In this document: positions 47,471-56,719 of the stretch, one piece after another | Numbering within the stretch: position 1 is the first letter of the stretch | Layout of the letters: every line of letters starts with the position of its first letter | NCBI RefSeq assembly: GCF_000196235.1 | Contig: NC_008541.1 | Span: 1,240,001-1,304,000 of the forward strand | DNA length: 64,000 nt | From: Arthrobacter sp. FB24 | GTDB taxonomy: Bacteria > Actinomycetota > Actinomycetes > Actinomycetales > Micrococcaceae | Direction: 5' to 3' | Notes under the pieces: generated by a model | Databases searched by the model: none | What the model saw: only the letters and a program-made list of their open reading frames with translations | What the model was told of the DNA's origin: nothing | Translations under genes and position numbers: made by a program

Positions 47471-49111
47471 TTACAGCGGGCGGCACTGGCCGTTCGTGGC
47501 CACAAGGTCGCGGATCGCTTGCTCGTTGCCCTCACGCTTGAACTGGTTGAGCATCTCTTCCGTGATGGGCTCGCCGTCGGGGGTGGTGGTCACTGGCGTG
47601 AAGTCCGACGACGACGGCGACGGTGCCGGCTGGGTAAGGGGCGCCGCCGGTGCGGCCGCCATCAGGGGGCCCGCGGCCGCGCCGGCCTGCACGATGCTGT
47701 CCTCCCCGGCAGGATTACCCGCGGCTCCCGCCGACTCGGACTGCGCGGCCAGCAGCTGGTCGACCCTGTCGTGGATCTGGTTGAAGTCCGGCACCGTGGA
47801 GAACGATGCGTCGAAGTCCGGCGGTCCAATGGTCAGCCGGCTGACTTCCTTGCCCTTGGCCTTCATGGCCAGGTCCACGAAGCTGCCGAGCTGGCTCGCG
47901 GAAATGTTGGAGTCAACCACCTTGGTGCCCGCGTTGGCGATGTCTTCGAACTTGGAGAGCAGCGTTGCGGGGTCCAGCTGCTTCAGCATGGCCTGCTGGA
48001 CGCATTGCTGACGCTGGATGCGTGCGTAGTCGTCAACGAATTCCCGGGAGCGGCCGTACCAGAGGGCATGGTAGCCGTTGAGGTGCTGTTCACCGGCCGG
48101 GATCCAGCCGAGGGGCATTCCGTGGATGCCGTTGGCCTCGTCCACCATGTCGCCGCTCAGCGGCACCCACCCGCCGGCCTTGATCTTGATGCCGCCCATG
48201 GCGTCGATGAGCTTGGCGAAGCCGTCCATGTCCACCAGGACGTAGGCCTGGACGGTGATTCCGAGCGTACCCGAGACAGCCTCGAGGGTTGCCTGGGCCC
48301 CGGGATCGGCGACGCCGGGGTAGAGGTCCGCGTGCTCGTTGGTCACTTCGGTGTTGATCGCGTTGATGAGGCACTCGTTGCCGCAGTCGTAGCCGTCCGG
48401 ATAGATCTGCCGCATGGGGGAACCCTCGCTGAACTGTGCGTTCTGCAGGTTGCGCGGCACCGAGATGATGGCTGTCTGGCCTGTCTTGGCGTCGACGCTG
48501 AGGACGGAGAGGCTGTCCGGGCGCCGGCCAGTGCGGTCGTCGCCGGCGTCGCCGCCCATCATCAGGAAGTTGTAGCGGCCGTCCACGGGGTCGATTGCAG
48601 GGCCCGCCGAGAAGATGCTGCCGATCGCGTTCCGGCTCACGTTCAGAACGTAGGCGGCGTAGCCGAGTGTCCCGCTGCTGAGCAGCATAGCCAGGACCAG
48701 TGCGACGCCGACGACCGGCCGCATTCCGGGTGCCAGCAGGACCGGCCGGATCAGCCTGAGGGTGTTGACGAACAGCGCAGCCCAGCCGAGTGCGAGCGCA
48801 ATGAGGACGACGATGATCAGGAGTGAGGCCACCGTGTTGGTGAGGATGCCGATCAGGAGGGTGCGGTTCACCAGCAGCAGCACCAGTCCCGCAAGCGCCA
48901 GTCCCCAGACAGTGAGGGTCACCCGGAGGGCGATCCTTCCGAGCTTCCGGTCGCCGGCGACGATCTGGGCACTGCCCGGGACGAACAGCGTCAGCAACAG
49001 GAGGACGAACGCGCGTTTGGTCCTGACGGGCGCCGGGGCGTTCGCCGGGTTGCGGACGGGGTCCGTCAGGGCCTGTTGCGGCGCCTGGGGGCGGGAGTGG
49101 CTGGTGGTCAT
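47471..49111 (-). CDS. LCP family protein (LytR-CpsA-Psr ligase)
   Basis: A 546-residue membrane protein that would attach glycopolymers from lipid carriers to peptidoglycan. The N-terminus has a hydrophilic stretch and four to five hydrophobic segments (AFVLLLLTLFVPGSAQIV to GVALVLAMLLSSGTLGYAAYVL), more than the single helix of typical LCPs. The LCP domain follows: FLMMGGDAGDDRTGRRPDSLSVLSVDAKTGQTAIISVPRNLQ, YVLVDMDGFAKLIDAMGGIKIKAG, GYHALWYGRSREFVDDYARIQRQQCVQQAML. The C-terminus is Pro/Ala-rich then ends NGQCRPL. It lies between purE and manA. Confidence 0.92.
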   Translation of the reverse strand: MTTSHSRPQAPQQALTDPVRNPANAPAPVRTKRAFVLLLLTLFVPGSAQIVAGDRKLGRIALRVTLTVWGLALAGLVLLLVNRTLLIGILTNTVASLLIIVVLIALALGWAALFVNTLRLIRPVLLAPGMRPVVGVALVLAMLLSSGTLGYAAYVLNVSRNAIGSIFSAGPAIDPVDGRYNFLMMGGDAGDDRTGRRPDSLSVLSVDAKTGQTAIISVPRNLQNAQFSEGSPMRQIYPDGYDCGNECLINAINTEVTNEHADLYPGVADPGAQATLEAVSGTLGITVQAYVLVDMDGFAKLIDAMGGIKIKAGGWVPLSGDMVDEANGIHGMPLGWIPAGEQHLNGYHALWYGRSREFVDDYARIQRQQCVQQAMLKQLDPATLLSKFEDIANAGTKVVDSNISASQLGSFVDLAMKAKGKEVSRLTIGPPDFDASFSTVPDFNQIHDRVDQLLAAQSESAGAAGNPAGEDSIVQAGAAAGPLMAAAPAAPLTQPAPSPSSSDFTPVTTTPDGEPITEEMLNQFKREGNEQAIRDLVATNGQCRPL

Positions 49112-49121
49112 CTACTGATTC

Positions 49122-49712
49122 CTAACGGCTGCCCCGGAGAACGACGTTGCCGTCGGAGAACACTTCGCTGACTTTCTGCCGCAGGGCCGCGCCCTTGCGG
49201 GTGGCGACGTCGTTGAGCTCCTGCGCGAACTCGATCAGGTCATCGCGCAGGCGGACGGCGAGGTCGTCCGTTCCGGATGCCAGCATCCGGACGGCCAGCA
49301 GGCCGGCGTTGCGTGCGCCTGCGATCGACACTGTGGCCACGGGAACGCCGGCGGGCATCTGGACGATGGACAGCAGCGAGTCCATGCCGTCCAGGGTCTT
49401 GAGCGGGACGGGGACGCCGATGACCGGCAGGGGTGTCACGGACGCAAGCATGCCGGGCAGGTGTGCGGCGCCCCCGGCTCCGGCGATGATGACGCGCAGT
49501 CCGCGCTCGTGGGCCGTCTGGCCGTAGCGGATCATTTCGGTGGGCATCCGGTGGGCTGAGACAACATCGGCTTCGAACGGAATGCCGAACTCGGCAAGGG
49601 CCTCTGCTGCGGCTTCCATGACGGGCCAGTCGGAGTCCGAGCCCATCACAAGGCCCACCAGGGGAGCGGCGTTGTCCGTGTCCGCCGGGCGAATCGATGC
49701 GGGCGTGCTCAT
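49122..49712 (-). CDS. purE: N5-carboxyaminoimidazole ribonucleotide mutase
   Basis: A 196-residue enzyme of purine synthesis turning N5-CAIR to [71 protein letters not shown] and [23 protein letters not shown] are the signature segments. It overlaps purK by four bases and completes a two-step unit with it. Confidence 0.96.
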   Translation of the reverse strand: MSTPASIRPADTDNAAPLVGLVMGSDSDWPVMEAAAEALAEFGIPFEADVVSAHRMPTEMIRYGQTAHERGLRVIIAGAGGAAHLPGMLASVTPLPVIGVPVPLKTLDGMDSLLSIVQMPAGVPVATVSIAGARNAGLLAVRMLASGTDDLAVRLRDDLIEFAQELNDVATRKGAALRQKVSEVFSDGNVVLRGSR

Positions 49713-50905
49713 ACGGTCTCCTCGGAGTTCCCTGGTGCAGGTCGGGCCGGAGCACGGCCGTCCCTGATGATGTTGGCGACGGTGGTGGCGCGCTGCCGGA
49801 CGGAGTCGACATCGGAAGCGGCTGCCCCCACCAGGTTGACGTGGCCGATCTTCCTGCCGGGCCTGACGGCCTTGCCGTAGCAGTGGATCTTCGCGGCCGG
49901 CTCGCTGGCCATGGCCAGCGGATACGCCGAGAACAGTTCCTGGTTCTCGCCGCCAAGGAAGTTCTTCATCACAACAATCTGTCCCAGAGCGTCGGTGGCA
50001 CCGAGCGGGAGGTTCAGCACGGCACGCAGGTGCTGTTCGAACTGGCTCGTGACCGATCCGTCCTGGGTCCAGTGGCCGGTGTTGTGCGGGCGCATTGCGA
50101 GCTCGTTGATCAGGAAGCCGGAGCCGACGCCGGGGGTTTCGAAGAGCTCCACGGCCATGACGCCGGTGACTCCGAGTTCGTTGGCGATGCGGATTGCGGC
50201 GTCTTCGGCGGCCGCGGCGACTTCAAGCGGAATGTCCTGGGCCGGGGCGATCACTTCGTCGCAGACGCCGTCCACCTGGATGGTGTGGACCACGGGCCAG
50301 GCGCGGGATTCACCGTCAGGAGTCCTCGCTACGAGTGCGGACAGTTCGCGGCTGAACTCCACCTTGGCCTCGGCCAGCAGCGGGGTCATGGCCGCAAACC
50401 AGTCGGCGGCGTCGGCGGCTTCCTCAGCCGATCCGACCATGCGGACCCCTTTGCCGTCGTAACCGCCGCGGGGCGTCTTCAACACCACCGGCCACCCGGT
50501 CTTCTCGCCGAAGGCAACCAGGGCCTCGACGTCGGCAACGGAGGCCCAGGCCGGGTTGGGCAGCTCAAGCCGGTCGATGGCTGCCCGCATCACCAGCTTG
50601 TCCTGCGCGTGGACCAGGGCGTCCGGGCCGGGCTGGACGTTGACGCCGGCCTCCTGCAGTGCCCGCAGGTGGTCGTTGGGGACGTGCTCGTGGTCAAAGG
50701 TCATGACGTCCAGCCCCCGGGAGAACTCGAGGAGGGCGTCAAGGTCCTTGTAGTCGCCCACCGGCGACGTCGGCACTGCGGAAACCGCGGAAACGTCCTC
50801 GCCTTCGGCCAGGACACGGAGTTCAAAGCCCAGGGCCGTTGCGGCGGGGGCCATCATGCGGGCTAGCTGGCCGCCGCCAACTACGCCTATTACTGGAAAA
50901 GTCAC
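49709..50905 (-). CDS. purK: N5-carboxyaminoimidazole ribonucleotide synthase
   Basis: A 398-residue ATP-grasp enzyme that carboxylates AIR with ATP and bicarbonate, feeding PurE. The N-terminal [29 protein letters not shown] motif, [22 protein letters not shown], the ATP site region [20 protein letters not shown] and [50 protein letters not shown] are all intact. GTG 50905 is placed by homology (VTFPVIGV). Bicarbonate use is compatible with the carbonic anhydrase gene elsewhere in the window. Confidence 0.95.
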   Translation of the reverse strand: MTFPVIGVVGGGQLARMMAPAATALGFELRVLAEGEDVSAVSAVPTSPVGDYKDLDALLEFSRGLDVMTFDHEHVPNDHLRALQEAGVNVQPGPDALVHAQDKLVMRAAIDRLELPNPAWASVADVEALVAFGEKTGWPVVLKTPRGGYDGKGVRMVGSAEEAADAADWFAAMTPLLAEAKVEFSRELSALVARTPDGESRAWPVVHTIQVDGVCDEVIAPAQDIPLEVAAAAEDAAIRIANELGVTGVMAVELFETPGVGSGFLINELAMRPHNTGHWTQDGSVTSQFEQHLRAVLNLPLGATDALGQIVVMKNFLGGENQELFSAYPLAMASEPAAKIHCYGKAVRPGRKIGHVNLVGAAASDVDSVRQRATTVANIIRDGRAPARPAPGNSEETV

Positions 50906-51088
50906 AAGAGCCAGCCTACAGAAGAGCAGGGGTGTTCCGGGCTTCACCACTGTTTCAACCGGGAATTTTGCGTCATGGCCGCGTCGCAGGAGACCGCGCT
51001 CCCGGCCCGGCGGGGCGGCTCCCAGCTTTGCGGGCTAAAATGGACTCTCGGCCCTGTGGCCTGAAATTTCAGTCGGCCATGGAGGGTC

Positions 51089-51673
51089 ATGTTTTACACA
51101 CTTGCAGAACGTTTGCGCGGACTCGCCTCGCTTTTCTGGCGCGAGGTGGCCAAGTTCGGCGCCGTTGGCGGTGTCGCCTTCGTTATCGACAACGGCCTGA
51201 CCTACTACCTGATGCACGGCCCCATGACGGACAGCGAGGCCAAGGCCCGGTTCGTGGGCGCCACGATTGCCACGATTTTCTCCTGGATCGCGAACCGGTT
51301 CTGGACCTTCCGCCACCGCCGCCAGGACAACGTGATCCGCGAGTTCTTCATGTTCATCCTGATCAACGGCATTGGTATCGGCATTTCCACCGGGTTCACG
51401 GCCCTGGCCAAGTACTCCTTCGGCATCACGGACAAGAACATGCTGTTCCTGGCGGGCGTCGCCGGCATCCTGGTAGCCACCGTGGTGCGCTTCTTCGCGT
51501 ACCGGTTCCTCGTCTTCAACAAGGAACTCGACGAAGAGCCGGCATTCTCGCACGACCACGAGATCATGGAACTGCACCACCACCAGAACCAGCGCCCGGT
51601 CCGCGTGCCTGCCAACGAGGCGCCGGACAAGGTGGAGGACACCGACGTTCCCGGCCCGCCCCGCAGCAGCTAG
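51089..51673 (+). CDS. GtrA family membrane protein
   Basis: A 194-residue, four-helix GtrA-like protein. FWREVAKFGAVGGVAFVIDNGLTYYLM, FVGATIATIFSWIANRFWTFRHRRQDNVIREFFMFILINGIG and FLAGVAGILVATVVRFFAYRFLVFNKE carry the family's FKFGxVGxxxxxxD and NRxWTF motifs. GtrA proteins flip or assist undecaprenyl-linked sugars in cell-surface glycosylation. ATG 51089 follows GGAGGG. A His/Glu-rich C-terminal tail (HDHEIMELHHHQNQRP) could bind metal. It is divergent from purK. Confidence 0.92.
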   Translation: MFYTLAERLRGLASLFWREVAKFGAVGGVAFVIDNGLTYYLMHGPMTDSEAKARFVGATIATIFSWIANRFWTFRHRRQDNVIREFFMFILINGIGIGISTGFTALAKYSFGITDKNMLFLAGVAGILVATVVRFFAYRFLVFNKELDEEPAFSHDHEIMELHHHQNQRPVRVPANEAPDKVEDTDVPGPPRSS

Positions 51674-51692
51674 GCCCGTAGCAGCCGGGGGA

Positions 51693-52397
51693 CTACCCTC
51701 CCTGGACCCGTTCGTCGTTGAGGAGCTTGTCCGTCACTGTGACGTCAGGGTGGACCAGCACCACGGACCCGTCGCGATGCCAGGCCCCCAGCGACTGCGC
51801 GAGGGCTGCTTCCAGTCCGTCGCCGGCCCGGACCAGCAACCGCACTCCCGTGTCGTGGGCGGCAGCGAACCCTTCCAGCAGGTCAGAGTGCGCGTGCAGG
51901 GTGCCGGCCGATGACACGATGGCCCGGTTGGAACCTTCAGGTTCTTCGTGCGCCATAAAGACGTCGCCGTGCGAACGCACCTCTGCGGCAAAGTCGACGA
52001 CGCCGGGCGGCAGCTCCCCGGGCCAGCGCATGGCCAATGCCGGCAGCGGCACCGCGATAACGGAGTCGTACGCGCCGTGCTCCTGCCCCGCGTCCGGTGA
52101 TTCTGTGGCGAGGAGTTCGGCGTCGGCGGAGTCAAGGACAACTTCCATGCCGAGCTGCCAGGCGGCAAGGGCCAGGATCATGGACTTCCAGTGCGCCGGG
52201 AGGTCCAGCCGGAGCCGCATCCCGGGCTCGGCGTCCAGTTCGTCCTGCAGCAGGTTGCTCGTCTTTGCCACCCAGTTGTCCAGGACGCGGCCGGACAGTT
52301 CCACCCTCTCGGCGTCCGGTCCGTACCAGGTCAGTCGCGGTGAGGTGGAGTGGCCGGACCGCAGCGCGGTCATCAGGTCGATCGCCGGGATACTCAT
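51693..52397 (-). CDS. TIGR03089 family protein
   Basis: A 234-residue protein of the actinobacterial TIGR03089 family, resembling a partial AMP-binding (ANL) enzyme: RLTWYGPDAERVELSGRVLDNWVAKTSNLLQDEL and LDLPAHWKSMILALAAWQLGMEVVLDS recall the N-terminal ligase fold, but the catalytic loop and C-terminal domain are absent. ATG 52397 fits homology; the open frame to 52478 is ignored. It converges with gtrA. Neighbouring LCP and GtrA genes suggest an envelope role, which is only a guess. Confidence 0.82.
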   Translation of the reverse strand: MSIPAIDLMTALRSGHSTSPRLTWYGPDAERVELSGRVLDNWVAKTSNLLQDELDAEPGMRLRLDLPAHWKSMILALAAWQLGMEVVLDSADAELLATESPDAGQEHGAYDSVIAVPLPALAMRWPGELPPGVVDFAAEVRSHGDVFMAHEEPEGSNRAIVSSAGTLHAHSDLLEGFAAAHDTGVRLLVRAGDGLEAALAQSLGAWHRDGSVVLVHPDVTVTDKLLNDERVQGG

Positions 52398-52802
52398 GCC
52401 AACATCTTGCCACGGTGCCCGCCGGGCGGGGAGGTGCCAGGCGGTGCCGCGGGAGCCGGGCACGGCCCGCAGAGTCATGTGATCTGCGCCACGTCAGTTT
52501 TGCTAACTTTGCTGGCGTAAATCCCGATTGGAGGCGGATTCCGCGGAATTCCCGGAAAATTCACAGAAAACTAGTCAGTATGCTGTCAAAATTCCCGTGA
52601 TGACGGCGAGTCAGTCAAAAAATCCCGGGCGTGGCGTGGCAGCGGATTTCACGCGATGTTGATTATTATCCCGTCTGCCGCTTGACTCCCGACTACTTAC
52701 ACACGTGTAATTAGTTATCGAACGCCAAGCGCAAAATGCAGGCCACACAACCGAGTGTCCAAGTATTCAGCCATGGGCAGCAATTCAGGAGGGACGCCAC
52801 AA
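52398..52802 (+). other. Long upstream region of the WhiB gene
   Basis: A 405-base region without a supported gene. GC content falls compared with the flanks. It contains the WhiB promoter (52682-52711), a weak CRP-like word TGTGATCTGCGCCACG near 52478, several AAAATT/TCAAAA runs, and AGGAGGG before the WhiB start. The divergent TIGR03089 promoter was not identified. Confidence 0.5.
52682..52711 (+). promoter_or_regulatory. WhiB promoter with overlapping palindrome
   Basis: TTGACT (52682-52687) and TGTAAT (52706-52711), 18 bases apart, form a good sigma-A type promoter. The palindrome TTACACACGTGTAA (52697-52710) covers the spacer end and -10 box, in a repressor-like position. The resulting mRNA leader would be about 85 bases. 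Confidence 0.65.
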
Positions 52803-53348
52803 ATGGGGCAAGTTGAGCGTATCCAGGAAGATGCAGTCGTCGCCGGTCAGGCGTCGGCAAAGTACCGCTCACGCGGCGTGCCAAGCGATTGGTATGTAGA
52901 TCCGGCTGATCCGGATGCGGCCGAGCGGTATAACCAAAGCACCAGCGATTTACTGCAGGACCAGGCCACGGCCTTCCTTGCAGCGCACGAGGCCCTTCTG
53001 GCGGGCAACCCGGACCAGGACAACGATCTCCACGATCCTCCGATGGAGTTGCAGACCCTCCATTCGGAAACGACAGCGCAGCCGGTCTGGATCGGGCTTC
53101 CTTTCGAGCAGAACTTCGACGACGAAGGCGAACTCGGATGGCAGACGGACGCCTTGTGCGCCCAGACGGACCCGGAGGCATTCTTCCCTGAAAAGGGAGG
53201 CTCCACCCGCGACGCCAAGAAAGTCTGCGGCGCCTGCAACGTACGCTCACAGTGCCTGGAATACGCGCTGTCGAACGACGAACGCTTTGGCATTTGGGGA
53301 GGCCTCTCCGAGCGCGAGCGCCGTCGGCTGAGGAAGCGAGCAGTCTAA
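52803..53348 (+). CDS. whiB2: WhiB family iron-sulfur regulator (WhiB2/WhmD-like)
   Basis: A 181-residue regulator. The four cluster cysteines are Cys119, Cys142, Cys145 and Cys151 (C-x22-C-x2-C-x5-C), followed by the GIWGG turn and a basic RERRRLRKRA tail. The N-terminal 110 residues, rich in Asp, Gln and Ala, are longer than in most WhiB proteins. Position before a GT2 gene and near manA/sahH relatives points to WhiB2, a septation regulator. ATG 52803 has GGAGGG nine bases upstream; earlier GTG 52755 and ATG 52773 lack such a site. Confidence 0.9.
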   Translation: MGQVERIQEDAVVAGQASAKYRSRGVPSDWYVDPADPDAAERYNQSTSDLLQDQATAFLAAHEALLAGNPDQDNDLHDPPMELQTLHSETTAQPVWIGLPFEQNFDDEGELGWQTDALCAQTDPEAFFPEKGGSTRDAKKVCGACNVRSQCLEYALSNDERFGIWGGLSERERRRLRKRAV

Positions 53349-56300
53349 TTCTTCAAGTAGTACATGTCACCGCCGTTGTGGTCGCCCACAACGGCGGTGA
53401 CTATCTTCCCAGGACCTTGGCGGCATTGTCACAGCAAACCCGTCCGGTGGATGCGTCTATTGGCGTGGACACCGGCTCGCGGGACAATTCCCTGGCTTTG
53501 CTTGACCAGGCGTTCGGCGAATCCAACGTGACCACCTTCCAGCAGGGGCGGACCGGGATGGGGGAGGCGGTCAAGGCCGCCCTTGCGGCCCTTGCCCCCC
53601 GGAACGCGGACTCCCGTAACGACACCGAGTGGATCTGGCTGCTGCACGACGACGCCGCTCCCGCGCCGGAGGCGCTTGCCGAACTGCTCCACGCCGTGGA
53701 GCGGGCGCCGTCGGTGACGGTGGCGGGGTGCAAACAGCTGGACTGGGATGCCAGGCGCCGGCTGATCGACGTCGGGCTTTCCACCAGCCGCTGGGCTGAA
53801 CGGCTGACCCTCATTGAGGCGGACGAACTCGACCAGGGGCAATACGACGGCCGCAGCGATACCTTCGCGGTCAACTCCGCCGGCATGCTGGTCCGCCGGG
53901 ACGTCTGGGAGGAACTGGGCGGGTTTGACTCCGCCCTTCCCGGCACAGGTGACGATGTGGACTTTTGCTGGCGCAACCGCTTGGCCGGGCACCGCGTAGT
54001 GGTGGTGCCGACCGCCCGGATGTTCCACGTTTCGCACCGGCCGCATGCGCTGGGGAGTGCAAGTGCTGCCCGGAAAGCCCAGGTCTACCTGCGCCTCAAG
54101 CACACAGTGTGGTGGAAGGTACCGCTGCATGCGGCAGGTGCGCTGCTGGGGAGCATCTTCAAGCTGGTCCTGAGTATTGCCGTCAAGGATCCCGGCCACG
54201 GATTCTCCCAACTGATGGCGACGTTCGTTGCGCTGGGCCGGCCGGGGGCTGTGATCCGCGGACGCCGCGACGCAGCCCGGACGCGGCGGATCCGCCGCTC
54301 GGTGATCAAGGGACTGCAGACGCCGCGCCGCGAGGTCTGGGCCCACCGGCGTTCCCTTATTGAAGCCCTGGGCTCCGACGATCCGGGCGGGGACTCGGCC
54401 CGGACGGATCCGCTGGCCGAACAGCCCAGCGGGGACTCCACGGATGACTTTGCCGCACTGACCACTTCGGAACGCGGCTGGGTGGGCAACGGCGCCCTCC
54501 TGGCCGTGATTCTCACAGCGGCGGCTTCCTTGATCGGGCTCTCCGGGTTTTTCCGCGCCGAAGCCGTCTCCGGTGGCGCCCTGATCCCGGTCTCGTCGAA
54601 GATATCGGACATCTGGCACCACGCCACCAGTTGGTGGATCGGACTCGGTGCCGGGCTGCCCGGCCACGGCGACCCCTTCGCCCTGCTTCTGTGGATCCTT
54701 GGTCTAGCCGGCGGCGGCGATGCCAACAGCGCCCTGGCGTGGCTGCTGATCCTTGCCATGCCGCTCTCCGCTCTCGCTGCGTGGTTTGCGGCCGGAGCCC
54801 TGACCACGAGGCGGCGGTTCCGCCTCGTGGCCGCAGTTGTGTGGGGCGGGGCGCCCGCCTTGCAGGTTGCACTGAACCAGGGGCGCCTTGGCGCCCTGCT
54901 TGCGCACATCATGGTGCCGTTGCTGGTAGTGGCATTGCTGCGCGCCACCGGCACCGCCCGCGGGCAGGGCCGCTTCGCGGTTCCTGAGCCTGGGGATCGG
55001 CGCTTCCCGGACAAGCCTCCGGCCAAGCCGGGCGTCAACGGAACTCCTTCCTGGACAGCCGCCGCGGCTGCCGGCCTGGCGCTGGCTGTTGTGGCAGCGT
55101 CCGCACCGTCCTTACTGCTTCCGTCCGCCGTCGTGGTTGTCCTGGCCGGGGTCCTGCTGGGAAGGCGCGGCCGCACCGTATGGTGGGCGCTGCTGCCGAG
55201 CGCCGCGCTTTTCGTTCCGTTCGGCATTTCCGTGCTTGACCGCCCGCGGGCACTGCTCGCGGACCCCGGCGTCCCGCTCGGTTTTGACGGCGCACCGTTA
55301 TGGCAGCAGGTTCTGGGACAGCCGCTGTATTTCGATGCCGACGGCGGTCTGGCCGGGCTTCCGGTCTTTGAGGGGTCTGCCGCGCCGTGGGCGCTGCTCC
55401 TGGCACTGCTAATCGGCTTTCCCGTCCTGGCACTTGCAACGGCGGCACTGTTTGTCCCGGGCAGGCGCACCCGCGTGGCCCGCGCTTTGTGGGTTGCTTC
55501 CCTGATCATCCTTGCGGGCGGCTGGCTCGCGGGCCACGTGGCCAGCGGTGCCAGCGCTGACACCCTCGTCACCCCATTCACCGGGCCGGTTGTGTCCGCA
55601 TCCGGCTTCCTGCTGCTGGGCGCCGCCCTGATCGGGGCCGACGGCCTGCTCTGCTTCTCTGAGAAGGCAGCCGAAGCCCCGGCTGCCCGCCGGATCGTCC
55701 TCCAGGCCCTGTCCGTCCTTGCCATGGTGCTGCTCCTCGCCGGGCCCGTGGCCGGATTGACCGCCTGGGCAGCCGGGAACCTGTTGCAGTCCGCATCCGG
55801 GGCAGCCCCGGCAGCGGAGGGCATGACCCCTCCGGGCCCGACCGCCCTCGGAACACCGCGGCAGATTGCTCCCACGGCCGCGCGCACCCTTCCGGCTACG
55901 GCCATCGACCGCGGCCAAGGGCCCGAGCAGACCCGGACGCTGGTCATCGACACGGCGGATGACGGCAGCTTCGACGCCTCGATCGTGAGGGGTGCGGGGA
56001 CCACCCTCGACGGGCTGTCCACCATTGCGGCCGCCCGCAACATCATGGGTGAACCCGGCAAGGAAACGGTCAGGGATGACGACGCCGTCACGGCAGCGCT
56101 TCGCAGCGTCGTCGCCACCGTGGTCGCAGGCCAGGGTGTGGACCCGCGGCCGGAGCTGGAACGCCTTGGCGCAGGATTTGTTGTCCTGCGGGCCTCGGAT
56201 TCTGCTGCGCAGCTGACTGCGAGCCGCATGGATGCCGTGCCAGGACTGGTGGCGGTGGGGCAGACCAACGTCGGCTGGCTCTGGCGGATCAGCCCGCTCA

Positions 56301-56719
56301 ACCAGCCGGTCATCGACGCCGCTGACGTTGCGCACCGGGTGCGCATCGTGGACCGTGCCGGCGCTGCCATCGGGCTCCTGCCCTCGGGCCTGGAAAATGT
56401 TGATGCCGCTGTCCCGGAAGGGCCCGAAGGCAGGCTCGTGGTTCTCGCCGAACGTTCCGATCCGGGATGGACCGCGTGGATGGATGGCCGGCGGCTGACG
56501 TCCACAACGTCCGGTTGGTCCCAGGCGTTCACCCTCCCCGCCCAGGGCGGCCAGCTCACCATCCGTTACGACAACCCGTGGGCAGTGTGGTCCGCTGTCG
56601 TGCAGGCAACGGTGATCGGACTCACTGTCCTGCTGGCCATCCCTATGCCCGCCCGCCGGCCGAACACCGGCCTCTCCCGGGATGAAGGCTCCCTGCGTAA
56701 GGAACATCAGCATGCATAA
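53348..56719 (+). CDS. Giant GT2 membrane glycosyltransferase
   Basis: About 1,120 residues. Residues 5-300 form a GT-A fold: VTAVVVAHNGGDYLPRTLAAL, DTGSRDNSLALLDQ, LLHDDAAPAPEAL (DxD-like), NSAGMLVRRDVWEELGGFD and GDDVDFCWRNRLAGHRV. Then come about eleven membrane helices, an outer domain of about 270 residues and a final helix. Start is unsolved: no ATG or GTG lies before the first strand except GTG 53252, deep in whiB. ATT 53348, touching the whiB stop with AGGAAG upstream, is my tentative choice; GTG 53378 would cut strand 1. Polymer made is unknown; it precedes DUF5719. Confidence 0.85.
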   Translation: MLQVVHVTAVVVAHNGGDYLPRTLAALSQQTRPVDASIGVDTGSRDNSLALLDQAFGESNVTTFQQGRTGMGEAVKAALAALAPRNADSRNDTEWIWLLHDDAAPAPEALAELLHAVERAPSVTVAGCKQLDWDARRRLIDVGLSTSRWAERLTLIEADELDQGQYDGRSDTFAVNSAGMLVRRDVWEELGGFDSALPGTGDDVDFCWRNRLAGHRVVVVPTARMFHVSHRPHALGSASAARKAQVYLRLKHTVWWKVPLHAAGALLGSIFKLVLSIAVKDPGHGFSQLMATFVALGRPGAVIRGRRDAARTRRIRRSVIKGLQTPRREVWAHRRSLIEALGSDDPGGDSARTDPLAEQPSGDSTDDFAALTTSERGWVGNGALLAVILTAAASLIGLSGFFRAEAVSGGALIPVSSKISDIWHHATSWWIGLGAGLPGHGDPFALLLWILGLAGGGDANSALAWLLILAMPLSALAAWFAAGALTTRRRFRLVAAVVWGGAPALQVALNQGRLGALLAHIMVPLLVVALLRATGTARGQGRFAVPEPGDRRFPDKPPAKPGVNGTPSWTAAAAAGLALAVVAASAPSLLLPSAVVVVLAGVLLGRRGRTVWWALLPSAALFVPFGISVLDRPRALLADPGVPLGFDGAPLWQQVLGQPLYFDADGGLAGLPVFEGSAAPWALLLALLIGFPVLALATAALFVPGRRTRVARALWVASLIILAGGWLAGHVASGASADTLVTPFTGPVVSASGFLLLGAALIGADGLLCFSEKAAEAPAARRIVLQALSVLAMVLLLAGPVAGLTAWAAGNLLQSASGAAPAAEGMTPPGPTALGTPRQIAPTAARTLPATAIDRGQGPEQTRTLVIDTADDGSFDASIVRGAGTTLDGLSTIAAARNIMGEPGKETVRDDDAVTAALRSVVATVVAGQGVDPRPELERLGAGFVVLRASDSAAQLTASRMDAVPGLVAVGQTNVGWLWRISPLNQPVIDAADVAHRVRIVDRAGAAIGLLPSGLENVDAAVPEGPEGRLVVLAERSDPGWTAWMDGRRLTSTTSGWSQAFTLPAQGGQLTIRYDNPWAVWSAVVQATVIGLTVLLAIPMPARRPNTGLSRDEGSLRKEHQHA
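53367..53400 (+). promoter_or_regulatory. Perfect 15-bp hairpin at the whiB/GT2 junction
   Basis: TCACCGCCGTTGTGG (53367-53381) and its exact complement (53386-53400) enclose TCGC, 18 bases after the whiB stop. It encodes the first strand of the glycosyltransferase and contains its only nearby GTG. No T-run follows, so an RNA regulatory role is more likely than termination. Confidence 0.7.

Noticed and set aside
46031..48826. 931-codon + strand frame
   Set aside because: Antisense to femX, manA and LCP genes, all of which carry clear family motifs.
53364..53366. ATG 53364 as start of the glycosyltransferase
   Set aside because: It is in a different frame and leads to a short unrelated peptide.
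54085..56562. 825-codon - strand frame under the GT2 gene
   Set aside because: Ser/Arg/Pro-rich shadow of a membrane protein gene, no independent support.
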